Source: Sinonovacula constricta (Eukaryota > Mollusca > Bivalvia > Cardiida > Solecurtidae). Taken from it: DNA of 64,000 nucleotides. The notes beneath the pieces are model-generated. The model worked only from the letters and a program-made list of their open reading frames with translations, ran no database searches and was not told the DNA's origin. The position numbers and the translations under genes were made by a program. Below, in pieces: positions 43,109-58,100 of the stretch (its first letter is position 1; every line of letters begins with the position of its first letter). The DNA is taken from positions 62,420,010 through 62,484,009 of the forward strand of contig CM017562.1 of NCBI GenBank assembly GCA_007844125.1, written 5' to 3'.

Positions 43109-46100
43109 GTATAATACGCATAGTACAAACAAGTATAGAGACACTTCTTTCATTAAATAACATTCCTGTACATGTGAATATATTTATAAAAGAATGCACC
43201 AATCACATACTTTATGAACTATGCTGAAAGGCTTTAAAATATTTTGAAGTATTACAATGTAGCTGGTGATAGGGAGTGAATCATAAGTGGTTCAGTTAGC
43301 TCACTCGGTAGAGCATCTGCCCTGTTACTGAACGGTCTTGGATTCGAGTCCATGACTGGCTGCACTATGTTACAAAGTCCGGTGTTACTAACTTATTTTT
43401 TTTGGTCAAAATTTGTCATGTAATATTAAACTGTTCAAACCTTACGTTACAGGTGGGCTTCCGTTTACAAATATTGCATGGGCTGAGGAAAAGCATAGTC
43501 ATTATTAATAAGAAAATATCTTTTTGGGAATGGTTAACAATTAATCGTTAAGAAAGTCTCTCATTAAGGGTGAAACTAATTGACAGCTTAAATATCTCAT
43601 GTATACTGTTGTTCTGTTATGTTTATGTGTTCTTGTTGTTTTTAAATTTTAATTACCTTGGCTGTTTAATAAAAGTTGGTTTTGTGTTTTGTTACATTGC
43701 CCCACATGGTTGTGGTAATATTGGCATTGTCCAGCTAATTGGTGGAGGGAGACCCCAGAGCACTATTAGCCTTTTATGTGATAAAGTTTCATGTTATGTG
43801 TCACATTGATTGTTGTTTACTACAATGAGATGTGATGTTTATTTTGTAGTAAGAATAATGATTACATGTAATTGTATGTAATATTATATAGAATAAATAA
43901 AGAGCTTTCTTTTAATTTATATTGCCATATTACAATGACAAAAATAACCATGACAATATGAAACTGGTTTATGTTAACAATGACAGCTACAATCAGCAAT
44001 GTCACTGAGGTAACTTAAACTACTTCAGATGCTACAATCGAGCGAATAATTGGACTTTGTATTATATATATATATAGTATATATATATACTTTTCCATAT
44101 TGAGAAGGCATTAAAACCAGAAAACATCTTTCCAGAACTTGTAAACAAAATCTTTGTTATATGCCCATAAGGACATACTATGGCATGGTGTATGTCTGCC
44201 TATCCGTTTTCTTAGTCTTTTATTGTGAAAATAAATCCTTTTTTATTACTTATTTATTATATACTTGAATTTATTTACACTTGTATGGATTATTGATCTT
44301 GCTGTGTAGTTGGTGAGGTTACTCTGGTGGTGGGGGTCGGACTAACTTCTTTCAAAAGAACATTAGTTAACATCATTTTTTTACTTTTTGTTATGTTATT
44401 CCTTGAAAAATGTTCATTGTTGCATGAATGATTGACACAGATGTGCAATTTTGTATAAAAGCAAGATCAGGTCACTATTTTCATTCTGAAATCAATGTGC
44501 GTTTTCCTTCATAAGAAATTTTTACTTTTTCTTACTAGTTTTTTCAAATTGCACTTTCGCTTCATAAAAAAATGATACTGCTAATGATGTGTTGTGCATA
44601 AAGGTAGATAACTCTTATGGACTGTTGTTGCTCTTTTTTTTTTTACCTCAGCAAATTTCTTAGCCAAATTTATTGAAGCTTGCATTGGTAATCTATAATT
44701 AATATTAATATAAGTATTAATTGATATGTAGTTTTGTATAAAGATAATTTTTAGCAAATTTCTTATGAGAAAAAAGTTTTAATGCACTGTAAAGCTTCTG
44801 CAAAGATGAGTTATCTTAACATGCGGGCAGGTTTTCCAGCTAACCTATGGTAAGCTGGTGGTTCTACCCAGGCATAAGTCTGAGATCTTCTTCCACCAAT
44901 AATTAGAGGGATGTCGCTTATTTGACCATAATTGTTTTAGTGCAATATAACAAAAACAAACAAAATTTATGTTTTATTACATTAATTTAAACTTAATTTT
45001 TAAAAAAATCTGTTGCCAAACTTGTTTATGCACTTTTTTTCCATCGTCATAAAAAGTGATATCTTTTCAAATGTTGGACCTGTGCAAAGGACAATGTTGA
45101 ACTTATTGTTAAATATGTGTATGTGTTTCAGATAAAAACAAGCTTATCCTGAAGAAGGTGGAACCGTGGAATAGTGTGCGTGTCACCTTTAATATTCCAC
45201 GAGAAGCAGCAGTACGACTGAAACAATTGGCTCAACAGAGAAATGAAACACTGCGAGAACTTGGGGTTCTGGCAGTGCAGATACAGAACCAGCACATCTC
45301 ACTGACTATAGCAGGTCGGAACAATGAGCGAACTCAACTTGTGTTTCGAACTGCAGAGACATCAGCAGTCACCACTCCTTCAGTGTCTGTGTTTGAGTCA
45401 AACTCTCCCTCTCTTGATCAACTCGGCCCACAGGGCCCTGGACCAAGTAATATTGAAAGTAGTAGTAAGAAAATAACAGACTACCTTAGGCAAAACTCTT
45501 CTATTATTGACACATTGTTGCACAACCCAACACAACTTGGCAAGGTGTATCCTACCTCGACAGCAGTGGATGTAGCTAACAAGGGGAAGGTGAATAACAT
45601 CTATGCTCCATCTTTCACGGACCATGTGGCAGGCTACCCACTCTCTGCTAGTCACAGCATCCCCTCCAGTTCCAGCCCCAGTATCAACATGCCCACTCCC
45701 AGCAGAAGCCCAGTGCCTGGTCCCAGACTGGCACCCCCTGTGTCAGGGCACCAGTCTGGACTCCCTGCAGGCCTACCACCAGGACCCAGACACCCAAGCC
45801 TCGACAGTCTACCCCCTCCACCACCATACCCTCAAGGCAGCTCCTTTATTAACAACTTTCAAAGGTTTGCCAACACTGGAGCCAGTCCTCTCCTGGTTAA
45901 CTTGTTACAAAATGACCCTAATCTGTCTAGCCTTCTGGCAGCAGGCAGATTGCCTGTTCCAGTAGATACAGACAATTTACCACCACCAGTGAAAAAGAAA
46001 AGAAAACCACCTAAAAAGAAAAAGACAGCTGAAGGAACTGTGCCAATAAAGAGTAGCGTTCAAAATCCAGCATTATCTTCTGGCAATTCAAGTGATAGTT

Positions 46101-49100
46101 TTCCTGTGACCTCGCTGCCTTCAACAACTATTACCAGTACATCATTTGTTAATCATGGAGTCAACCCAAATGTCAGAGAAAATGCGTTTCATAATCCTCA
46201 GGCAATGCATAATACAAACATGCAAGTTCACAGTGAACAGAATGTGCCATTGACTAGTCCATTAGTGCAGAAAAAGAGTGATGAAAGTGATACTGCTGGA
46301 AAAATCATAAATCCAGTCACTGGTGTGCTTGAACCAATGGAAATTGCCTCAGACATTAGTCCAGCTAAAAGTGACAGTAGCACAGGTAAGCAGCATTCAC
46401 CTCGATCTCTATCTCAGAAAATGAACACAAAGGTGGAGACTGTTGGAGATGTTCCTGACCAGAAAAGTGTTGACAGTGGGCTGCATGGTAAGCCTGTAAG
46501 TGGAGTGCCACAGCAGGCACAGGATATTACCAGTATTCACCTGTTGCCTCATCGGCGCGCTGCAGACAATGAGTTAAGTAAATCTAGTCAGTTTGGTGGG
46601 AATGCTCCAAATGCTTTGTCTCAGCACCAAAAGAGTATTCAGGAAGTGATGAAGAATGATCTTCTAGCTAAGGGGCATTTGAAAAACAACATAAAACTGG
46701 AACAAAAGTTACCAGTCACTGAGCACCTTGGTGAAACTGTGACAGAAAGCAAAACTTGTGATAGATTGACTGATATAAAGAACTCTATTACAGAGAGTGA
46801 ATGTGTGACAAATCGGGATGTATTACCTCAGGAAAGTGAACAGAAATCAATTCCCTGTCAATTGCTCAATAAACCATTGTTACAAGTAAAACATAACAGT
46901 AGTGGTGGGAAGCCTTCTGGTTCCCCAGACAGTAATGGTGACTCTGAGTGCTCCACACAGAGTATAAACCTGGATACTCACAATGGTTCCCAGTCAGACC
47001 CGCGGACTTACAACAATGACTCGGGCGTGGGGAGCTGTTCTGAAAGGTCTGATGATACACCGTCCGAACCTGGTGATAGTGACTATAAATCTGGTCATAC
47101 AAGCTCTTTAGAATGTGCCAAAACGCAGGTGTTAACCAATGAAACTATAAAGCAGGCTACTCCAAGCTCGAAGGTTATGACAGTGGGGTATGTTTCTGTC
47201 TCAGACCCTCCAAAGGATGTCAAAAATCATCAGATTGTCTCATCATATGCCACCATAGAACGGCTTAACTCAAGTTATGAATCTGTGAAATTCAAAAGTG
47301 ACAAACTTGAAGTCTGTTCTACTAGTCAGTCACATGTTCTAGACTGGAGCACAAAGGAACACCATGCAAGTGTAGCCAACAATGTTGACATGTTGAAGAG
47401 TGCTGCTCGTGAAAGGAATGCAAAGAGTCCAAAGTTGCCTGCGTCCATCCCCTCATCTATGTCTCACAGTATTGATGGACAACAACATGCTATGCAAGGT
47501 GAGCTGCTTATTTTCTACAAGTCCAAAGACATTCACTGCATGTCTACTTGGTAGAAAACTCTTTAATTCCGTTTTATCTGAAGACACCTTCAGCCCTTTG
47601 CAACCACCAAAGTAGTGTGGTAACCTGTCTGTACCAGGATCTGTTGGTTGAAGGTTCAAAAGGCCTATATGAGAGTATTGTGGCTATGACTGCTTAGAAG
47701 CGGCTGAATACATTTACTCATGCTGTCAGTCAGTGAAATTATCAAGGGCATTGGGTAGGCGCTAAAGGGTCAAACTCAAATTTCTGTGTGTAAGTTTTCT
47801 GTGTTACTCATATCATAAAGCCCATGTTGGTGTATTTGTCAACATGTTGCTTGTGTTTTTTTAGCTCACCTTGAGCACAAACTATGTCAGAGGCCACACA
47901 TATGGTCCAATCTTCACCAAACTTTGCCAAACTGTCTGCAAGAAATCTTGAATGAGTTCATAACTGGGTCATGTGTGGTCGAAAAGTAGGTCACTAGGTC
48001 AAATCATAGAAAAAGCTTGTGAACACACTAGAGGCCATGTTTATGGCCCAATCTTTACCAAACTTGATGAGAATATTTGCTGGCATGAAATCATAGATGT
48101 GTTCGTAACTGGGCCGCAGTCAAAAAGTAAGTAATCAGGACAGACTTTAGAAAAACTTTGTGAACATGCTAAAGGGTGCATTTGTGGCCCAATCTTAACT
48201 GAACTTGGTCAAAATATTTGTCTGCATGAAATCTTGAATGAGTTAGTCATTGGGTCACGTGGACTCAAAAAGTAGGACACTAGGTCAAATTTTAGACTAA
48301 CCTTATGAACATGCTAAAGGTCTCTTTTATGCCCAATGTTCACCAAACTTGTCCAGAATGTTTGTCTGCAAAAAATCTTGGATGAGTTCGTAACTGGGTC
48401 ACGTGGGGTCAAAAAGTAGGTCACTAGGTCAAATCTTAGAAAAAGCTTGTGAACACACTAGAGACCACATTTATAGCCCAAACTTTACCAAACTTGGTCA
48501 GAATGTTTGTCTGCATAAAATCTTGGAGGAATTCGTAACTCGGTCACGTGGGATCAAAAAGAAGGTCACTAGGTCAAATCTTAGAAAAAGCTTGTATACA
48601 CACTAGAGGTCCTATTTATAGGCCAATCTTCATCAAACATGGTCAGAATGTTAGTCTACATGAAATCTTGGATGAGTTTGTTATTAAGTCTCGTGGGAAC
48701 ATAAAGTAGGTCACATGGTCAAATTTTAGAAAAAGCTTGTGAACACACTCGAGACCACATTTATAGCCCAATCTTCACCAACCCTGGTCAGAATGTTTGT
48801 CTGCATGAAATCTTGGATGAGTTTATAACTGGGTCATGTGTGGTCAAAAAGTAGGTCACTAGGTCAAATCATAGAAAAAGCTTGTGAACACACTAGAGGC
48901 CAAACTTGTCCAGAATGTTTGTCTGCAAAAAATCTTGGATGAGTTCGTAACTGGGTCACCTGGGATCAAAAAGTAAGTCACTGGGTCACATCTTAGAAAA
49001 TCCTTGTGAACATACTGGAGGACATATTTATGACCCAATCTTCACTAAACTTGGTCAGAATGTTTGCCAGCAAGAAATCTTAGATATGTTTTGAAATGGG

Positions 49101-52100
49101 TCAAGTGGATTCAGTTATGCACTAGGTAAAATTCTAGAAAATGTTAGCCCAGTGGCCACACTAATAGTCCAATCGTCACCAAATATCTATAATATTAATA
49201 ACATTTAATTACTTGATAAAAGATGTGAGCCAATGAAAAGCCCATGTCCTCAGCAGGGCGTTTGGTTGACCCGAGCTCTCAGGTTATGACACACGACAAT
49301 TCAGAAATACCCCTATCTTACGCTCATCAATAAAGCAGCGGGGGTCATTTTGACCTGTGACAATTTTTACCCACGCACATTTTACCTTGTGAACACACTA
49401 GAGGCCACAATTTTTATCCAATCTTCATCAAACTTGGTCAGAATGTTTGTCTGCATGAAAACTTGGATGAGTTCATTATTGGGTCACCTGGGATCAAAAA
49501 GTAGGTCACAAGGTCAAATTTTAGGAAAAACTTGTGAACACACTAGAGACCACATTAATAGCCCAATCTTCACCAAACTTGGTCAGAATGTTTGTCTACA
49601 TGAAATCTTGGATGAGTTCATAACTGGGTCATGTGTGGTCAAAAAGTAGGTCACTAGGTCAAATCATAGAAAAAGCTTGTGAACACACTAGAGGCCATGT
49701 TTATGGCCCAGTCTTTACCAAACTTGATGAGAATATTTGCTGGCATGAAATCATAGATGTGTTCGTAACTGGGCCGCAGTCAAAATGTAAGTAATCAGGA
49801 CAGACTTTAGAAAAACTTTGTGAACATGCTAAAGGGTGCATTTGTGGCCCAATCTTAACTGAACTTGGTCAAAATATTTGTCTGCATGAAATCTTGAATG
49901 AGTTAGTCATTGGGTCACGTGGACTCAAAAAGTAGAACACTAGGTCAAATTTTAGACTAACCTTATGAACATGCTAAAGGTCTCTTTTATGCCCAATGTT
50001 CACCAAACTTGTCCAGAATGTTTGTCTGCAAAAAATCTTGGATGAGTTCGTAACTGGGTCACGTGGGATCAAAAAGTAAGTCACTGGGTCACATCTTAGA
50101 AAATCCTTGTGAACATACTGGAGGACATATTTATGACCCAATCTTCACTAAATTTGGTCAGAATGTTTGCCAGCAAGAAATCTTAGATATGTTTTGAAAT
50201 GGGTCAAGTGGATTCAGTTATGCACTAGGTAAAATTCTAGAAAATGTTAGCCCAGGTGGCCACACTAATAGTCCAATCGTCACCAAATATCTATAATATT
50301 AATAACATTTAATTACTTGATAAAAGATGTGAGCCAATGAAAAGCCCATGTCCTCAGCAGGGCGTTTGGTTGACCCGAGCTCTCAGGTTATGACACACGA
50401 CAATTCAGAAATACCCCTATCTTACGCTCATCAATAAAGCAGCGGGGGTCATTTTGACCTGTGACAATTTTTACCCACGCACATTTTACCTTGTGAACAC
50501 ACTAGAGGCCACAATTTTTATCCAATCTTCATCAAACTTGGTCAGAATGTTTGTCTGCATGAAAACTTGGATGAGTTCATTATTGGGTCACCTGGGATCA
50601 AAAAGTAGGTCACAAGGTCAAATTTTAGGAAAAACTTGTGAACACACTAGAGACCACATTAATAGCCCAATCTTCACCAAACTTGGTCAGAATGTTTGTC
50701 TACATGAAATCTTGGATGAGTTCATAGCTCGGTCACGTGGGGTCAAAAAGTAGGTCACTAGGTCAAATCTTAGAAAAAGCTTGTGAACACACTAGAGACC
50801 ACATTTATAGCCCAAACTTCACCAATCTTGGTCAGAATGTTTGTCTGCATAAAATCTTGGAGGAGTTCGTAACTAGGTCACGTGGGATCAAAAAGAAGGT
50901 CACTAGGTCAGATCTTAGAAAAAGCTTGTAAAAACACTAGAGGTCCTATTTATAGGCCAGTCTTCATCAAACATGGTCAGAATGTTAGTCTACATGAAAT
51001 CTTGGATGAGTTTGTTATTAAGTCTCGTGGGAACATAAAGTAGGTCACAAGGTCAAATTTTAGAAAAAGCTTGTGAACACACTCGAGACCACATTTATAT
51101 AGGTATATAATCGTTGTTGGGTCGAAAAATAGGTCACTAGGTTACATTTTAGAAAAACCTTGCGAAAACACTTAAGAGGCTACATTGATGGCCCAGTCTT
51201 CACCAAACTTGACCAGCATGTTTGCCAGTATGAAATCTAACATATGTTTTGAAGTGAGTCATGTGGATTCAGTAGGTTACTTGGTAAAATTCTAGAAAAT
51301 GTTATCAACCCAGTGGCCACACTAATGGTCCAATCTTCACCGAAGATTTCTAAAGTAAATAACTCTTAATTACTTGATGCCAGGTTTGAGCCTACTTAAA
51401 GCCTGTGTCATCAGGTGAGCGATTAAGGGCAATCATGGCCCTCTTGTTAACGGTGACAATGTAACAATGTTTGTTGATATGTTGTTGTTTTTTATTTGAT
51501 TGTCATAATTGAGATGCAGAAAAAACACACTATTAAGCAATATTCTGTTTATTTACTTGTCCCTAGTAAACTATCAGAAGTATCAATAATTCCCATCAAG
51601 GCTTATTTATACAAAATGTGGTCGTCAATGACATAATTATATATACAATTTAATTATATACAAAAAAAGGTGAATTAATTGTTTTAAGGAGAAAAAAGAA
51701 AATGATAAAGATCGGAAGAAAAACCTAAATTATAAAAAAAAAAATAATAATAATTAACTGCAAATAATAAAACACAATTAACACTGCTATAACAGCACAT
51801 TTGTGCTTTATGATGCAATACACCACACACAGATATGACCCTCAGAAATTTGAATTTGACCCCTGAACATTTTGACTGAGGGGTCAATGACCCTTGACAG
51901 TTCAGAGTCTACCGAATGCCCTGCCACAGGGTGAGCGGTTAAAGGCCTTCACATCCTTCTTGTTGTTGCTTTTTCAGTCTGTAAGACTTCGGTAGAAAAT
52001 AGTTATTAGATAGTAATTCTGAGTTTGTAACAACACTGGCAGGTTGACCTACCTGAAAACATCTTCTAAATTAAACGTGTTTTCAGTACCACCAGCATAA

Positions 52101-55100
52101 CTGCTTTGATAAAGTACTGTTGACATTTATCAACTAAACAACTAGACTTTCTAAATTAGATCTTTAATTTTTTTAGTTGAGACATTATGCTTGTAAGTTT
52201 CAAAATCTCAGTCAAAAAGCTATGTTCGTCCATTAGATTTCCATCCATGTATAGATGGTTATCGATTTTTCCCCAGGGTGCGCGCGCACCTGTTTGTCCG
52301 CCATCTTTGTGGTAAGGCGATCAAAACATCAGTAGCGTGAAAGCGCACGTTGTGTTGTTGTTGTGTTTTTTTTTGTTAAATTTATCTTTACAGACAATAA
52401 AGACAATTATTAATTCTTGTAGTGTTGTGAATTGTCACAAAATGTCTAATCCGAAGCAGAAATCTTTTTCTCCATACCAGCCATCATTACAAAGAGGAAA
52501 GGACAAGAGAAATTTCTATTTCTCAGGACGTCATGCTTTCGCGCTTGAACAGAGCATTCATTGTAGCTAAGCGTTTTCAAGTGTTTTGGATTGCATTAAA
52601 AGTCAAAAGAAATTTTGGGAAATTCATACATAATGCTCGAATCGAATAAGCTTATACTTCAGTTAAAGTGAAGACTGTTATTACACTAACTTTATTGTTT
52701 GTCAGTGCGAATCTTAAAAATATCGCATTAAATGTCCATTATTTTTAAATCTATAAATAGGCACTTTGATGATTTCAGCTTATCTCAGATAGGAAATACC
52801 TATTTGTAATGACAGGCAATGTGTTACGTTTTACTTTTTACATGGCTGTACGAGCAAGGTGGGCGGTCAGTTCAACCCCGGTATCTACCAGTGGTATTTA
52901 TTGGTATTTACCTGCCTGGAAAATACTCCCCAAAGTGGCAAATACTACCCCGATTGATTTTTTGTTTGCTTTAAATACTGCAGAAATTTGAACTTTGTTA
53001 ACTTTAAATAATGTATAATCATAATGATAATCAAATTACTCGGACATTTTCTTTTTTTTTAACCTAAATACATATGAGGAAGTAATGCTAATCCACCTGC
53101 ACCTGACCTTTGACACTCAAAGCAATGCCATATGGTCTAGACTATTAAAACAACAAGTTTCAGACAAGGGGCTGTAAATAGCCAGGGGACAACATGGGCA
53201 AAAGTTAAATGTCATACATAACATATTAGACAGCTTGTATTGATACAAATAAATGGTTGTGTATTGGGTATGGCATGAGCTACAGTGTCAACTGTATGGC
53301 TTCATCCCTGAGTAACATTTAACTTCACTCCATGCCATTACCAAGCTACTATTCACCTTAAAGCCGAGAGATCCCGTCCAGAATATAAACTGCATTTTGC
53401 GCGATCTTCACAGGCAACACTAATTTATTTGAATGCATGAGAGAAAACTGTTTCGTCCAAAGTGCCGGATGCCACCTCTAATAAAGTGTCAGAAACAAAC
53501 TGTAGAACGAGCCTAAACTAGCTGTTACAGTTAACTATTTAAAATGGTTTTACTTTCAAATTGACATTTGTCAATAAATGATAGCACATAGTGCTTTTCT
53601 CTTTATTATTGTCCTACCTTTCAGCAAATTTAACAAACTTACATTACATTAGAATAATAATTTCTTAGAATATTGAATTTAAGTTCCACTTCTTAATTTA
53701 GAACCACATAATTTCTTAATTAAAAACAACACATTTTACGGCAACAGATATTTAATTACAGTAAATTCATCTTTCAATAAACAGGAGAAACAAAGGCAAA
53801 AGCAGTCAAGAAATAAAAAGACTGCTTAGGAAATAGGAGCATGTAATGATATTCGATTACATTTAATAAATATGACAATCATAAAATGGGTTTATAGGAA
53901 CTAAAAGCAATGACAAAAATATGATGAAAATAAACATAATGTAACGAATTGAAAACAGAACAAATAATAAATGACCCTGTTTTAAAACCAAAGTTCAACG
54001 GTGCCCTTGTATAAGCAGTTGCTGACTTGCAACTCCTCAGCCTCTCAGTGCATGAGTTCGAGTCCCGGTCGTGAAGGTGTTCCAGCTAACCTGCAGTGCG
54101 CAGTGGTTCTACCCAGTCACAAGTCTAGGATCTAGCTCCACCATTAATCAGCTGGATGACGCACTTTGCTAAAAGACTAAATAGGTCACTATATCTGGAT
54201 TAGCAATGTCCTGCTGCAAATTATCAGGCTGTCGTCAAAGCCTAGTAAGGATCAAAACCGATCAAATTAGTCTTCTTCAAGTCCTTTTCACGCACGATAG
54301 CTCCAGTGTATTAATAAAGTCCTTTTGCACTTTATAGCCATTACACAGGACATCTTTTGCGAACTAATCAATTTAATCTTCGAATTGTAACCAGACATCA
54401 GTAAACAATGGCTTTACCACAAATATGGCGGACCGCGTTGCATGCTGGGAAATGTGTGACGTCACACGATAACCATCTATTGTTAAAAAATAATCGTTCA
54501 GCATCTTTTTCAAAATGATGTTTGTCTCGTACACACTATGCCTTCCAGAGGCTCCACGAGTCAACCTGTCTGTATGTATTGGAAGCATTAGGATGGATGT
54601 TTAGTGCAGCTCAAACTGTACATACAGTGACTTACCCAGGCACAATAAGTCAACTTGTATGCATGTATTGGAAGAATTAAGATGAATATCTTGGGCATCT
54701 CAAACTTGCACCCAGTCAAATAGTGTACCATTTTATGTATAAAGTATATGCATCAAGTAACATAATGTACTTCTATATATGCATCTGTAATTATGGCTAG
54801 TTTATTATTTAACAATTCAGCAGTTGCAAACTAAAGAAATCTTTTTTCAAATTTTCAAGTGACTTTGTTTTCTTTGTTGTTTTGCTTATATATATGTTTT
54901 TATATATATTTAATTATAATAAAATGCCATGAAGTTTCATACTATATGATGTATTGTGATTCAGTATTGTGTATCATGACTGTCGTTTCATTAATCAGGG
55001 GTCCAAAAATGTTGTAATTAGTACTCGTCCTGCAGGACAAGCGCCCTATGAAAGTTACTCGTCATGCACTGATATCTCGTCCATAATTTATCTGGTATAA

Positions 55101-58100
55101 ATATTATAATAATAAGATGAGTCGAAATTGATAATTTTATAAAATGCCCTGACATAAACAGTAAACATCATCAGGTAAAGTACACTTTATCATTACTAAC
55201 ACTCTGAATCTCCACTGCCTTTACGAAATGTTCATATACATGTATCCATTTGCTTTAATACTTGTAGTGAAATGGAAAACAGACAATGACGAATTAGGAG
55301 CTTCAGACTGGTTTATGTGACTTTTAAAAGATAGCAGACATGGAATCAACCCAATAATTTTTAATACGCAGACAACCAGTCTTAAGTGTACAATGTTATT
55401 CACAGGTGCCTAGACATGGTTTTATTTTCCGTAATTCTTGTTGCCAGGCAGTTTCAAAGTGAAGCAGAATAAAGTTTATTAATTGGACCATATCACTTGA
55501 GTAATGCTTTATTACTTTTATCATTAATTTAATTCATTTTTAGTTGATAGTAATATGTACGATTTTTCTATCTTGAAAACTTTTAAAGATATGTCTAGTA
55601 TGTCGTTTAAATCAAGTTTCATTTTAAAATAGAAATGGCTTGGATATAGCCATTTTGTTAAAAACTCAACAACAACAAATACCGTGCTATTCATCCTTGA
55701 ACAATAAATGATCCCATGTTAATGATACCGAACATAGGTGCTGGGACATCCCGATATAATGCCGTGTTTTAGCTCATCGGTTTTATTTCATGTTTCAATT
55801 TACACTGAACTCAGCAGTAACTTCAACACATTTTCTACCATGGACTAACTGCAGTGTGATAGAATAGTTTTCCAATTTCCCCCTGAAAAATATACTTTTC
55901 CTGCAGGACAACCTAATTGGAAACGTACTAGTCCTGCAAACTATCTAGTCGTAAATACAAGCGGATGAGTAGAATTTTTGACCCCTGTCTATCATATCAT
56001 CACAAAGGGTTCAAATACAAAGCACTATTCCAATGAGATTGTGTTTTCTCCCGTGTCAGTAGGTGTTTACTATATATTTTCTGTAGAAGATAAAAAGGAT
56101 TCACCCACCTTTTCTTAACTCATGAGATCGCTTCAAACTACAATCAGATCTTGTTAAAAGAAGTAAAAAATTCTAAAAAAAAAAAAGCATAATGATGAAA
56201 ATAAGCAAATTAAAAATACAATTAATGATATTTCTTTTATATGAAAATGAACATGAAAGTTACTACCAACAAAGGAAATAACTGAATACTACATTAATTT
56301 CCATTTAAGGAAAGAACAAACAAAATTTCAGTAGATCAGAACAAAACAACAAGCTGGTTCATGGTTTCTCCATAAAGTAAAGGGATAACAGAGCTAAACA
56401 TTTATTTTTTAGCACTGGGTCTTTCAGGAAAGTGATTTTCAAATTCACTTGTTATCAGACAACCAACTTGTCATAACTACAAGTTTTGTTTTTTTTAGCA
56501 CTCACTGCCACATCACAAAAAGGAATAAATATCTAATAATCAGATGTTATAAAGCAATCGCTACTAATCATGTTTTTATATTGGTGAATTGTGTTTGATG
56601 ATTGTTGTAAAGCTGAGCTTCTCGGGTGGATTTTGTGCTGTGGCACTGCTCTGTGTGACACCATTGCAAAGGAAGTGATTACGTAGATTTTGCATACATG
56701 TCAACCAGTGCGCATATATGGAAATTGCATGTGTGTGTGTGTTATTATGGTGCACGGAAGCAGTGAAAGTAAACACACATTTATATATCACTGTTAAGCG
56801 AGGAATAATTGAGTGTTTGAACTTGGACATCAGCGCTGTGTAAGTATGACAGTGAAAATTTACTGGACAGATCGGACAAGTATTATTTTGTTTTATTTGT
56901 CCAAACACAGCTTTTACTTGTCAAAATCTATCAAATAACCATTTGTCGAGCCGTGGATGATGAATGACACTCTTTCAAAAATTAAGATCAATCAATAAAG
57001 TGTGTAAACTTGACTGTTATGCATTACTCATACAACTAAAAATTGTTTTCTGTTGCAGGTAACTCTGAGGTGTCTATGCAGAAGAAAAAATCCAGTCCAC
57101 GCAATAGTCCTCGAGGGAGTCCTCGTAGTGCTGGTAGTCCAAGGCATCCTAGCAGTCCACGTGGGGCCAGTCCCCGCACCTCCGAGTCCAGCGCAGGCAG
57201 CCAGAGGCCGTCATTCCTCTCAACACACGAATTCACAGGCAATCATCCAACTGAATCTCAAAGTAAATCACCTTTTAGCGAATCCCACAGGTCTCCACAC
57301 AGTGAACAAAGGAAGTCACCATTCGGTATGATGATGGCAGCTCATCAGGGCACCTCTATTACCAACAAGGTCGGCCTGTCAGGATCAGGGGGCATGGAGA
57401 ACATGCGCATGGATTACCATCACAGTGTGGGTGGAATGGGCATAGACGCTCTCCGTGTGGCTTCACAACCGTGCAATATGGATAGCATAGCTCTTCTGAA
57501 ATCATTGGAGGCCAGCCCACATCTCTCACACTTGTCTGCACTGGCTGCTAATAAGGACCCAAGTTTTCTGGAAGAGCTGCGCCCGCTCTTTCAGAAATTG
57601 CAGCAGCAGCAGCAATATTCTGCATCTGCATCTCTTGTCACACCAGTGAATGGCATTGAAAATTTCAATCATTCATCAAGATCTCCATTAGGTCCACAAA
57701 GTTCATTAAGTAAACCACCGCCTGCATCTTACATGAACAATATGTTTGATAATGTGTCTTTACCAAACAATGTTCATCCATTGTCGGTCAGTGACAGAGA
57801 AAACTTTAATGTCAATAATCACAGTTCTAAAAGCAATAAAGTGACAATTGAGGAATCTAAAGGGGCCAATGGAACTCAGTGTAGAAGGGGTTCGCCTGGT
57901 GCTGCAACTAGCAGCTCAGCATCATATGTCCAAGGCTATGACTCCTCCTTACCTCCTCCTAAAAGACTGACAGAGTCTGTACAAAAACTGTTTCCCCTTC
58001 CTTTAGATAACCATCTACCTCATGACAACCGGAGATCTCCTTCCAACAGTGCATCCACAACAAGGCCATGTGTTGGCTCCACTGTGTCACCCCCATCCTT

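Larger units (their letters stand above)
43109..45131. other. NCOA6 intron between coding exons 1 and 2
   Basis: AT-rich intron with a tRNA-like sequence (43287-43370), a TA microsatellite near 44065-44090 and a truncated SINE-B (44826-44965). Nothing else recognised. Confidence 0.6.

Noticed and set aside
45398..45965. Overlapping ORFs in other frames of NCOA6 exon 2
   Set aside because: Shadows of the conserved NCOA6 frame, which alone shows similarity and correct splice phases.
52280..54475. Host promoter inside the NCOA6 intron
   Set aside because: The motif clusters at both sites are the two halves of one inverted-repeat element, so they are better explained as transposon ends; an acquired promoter role is kept only as a finding.
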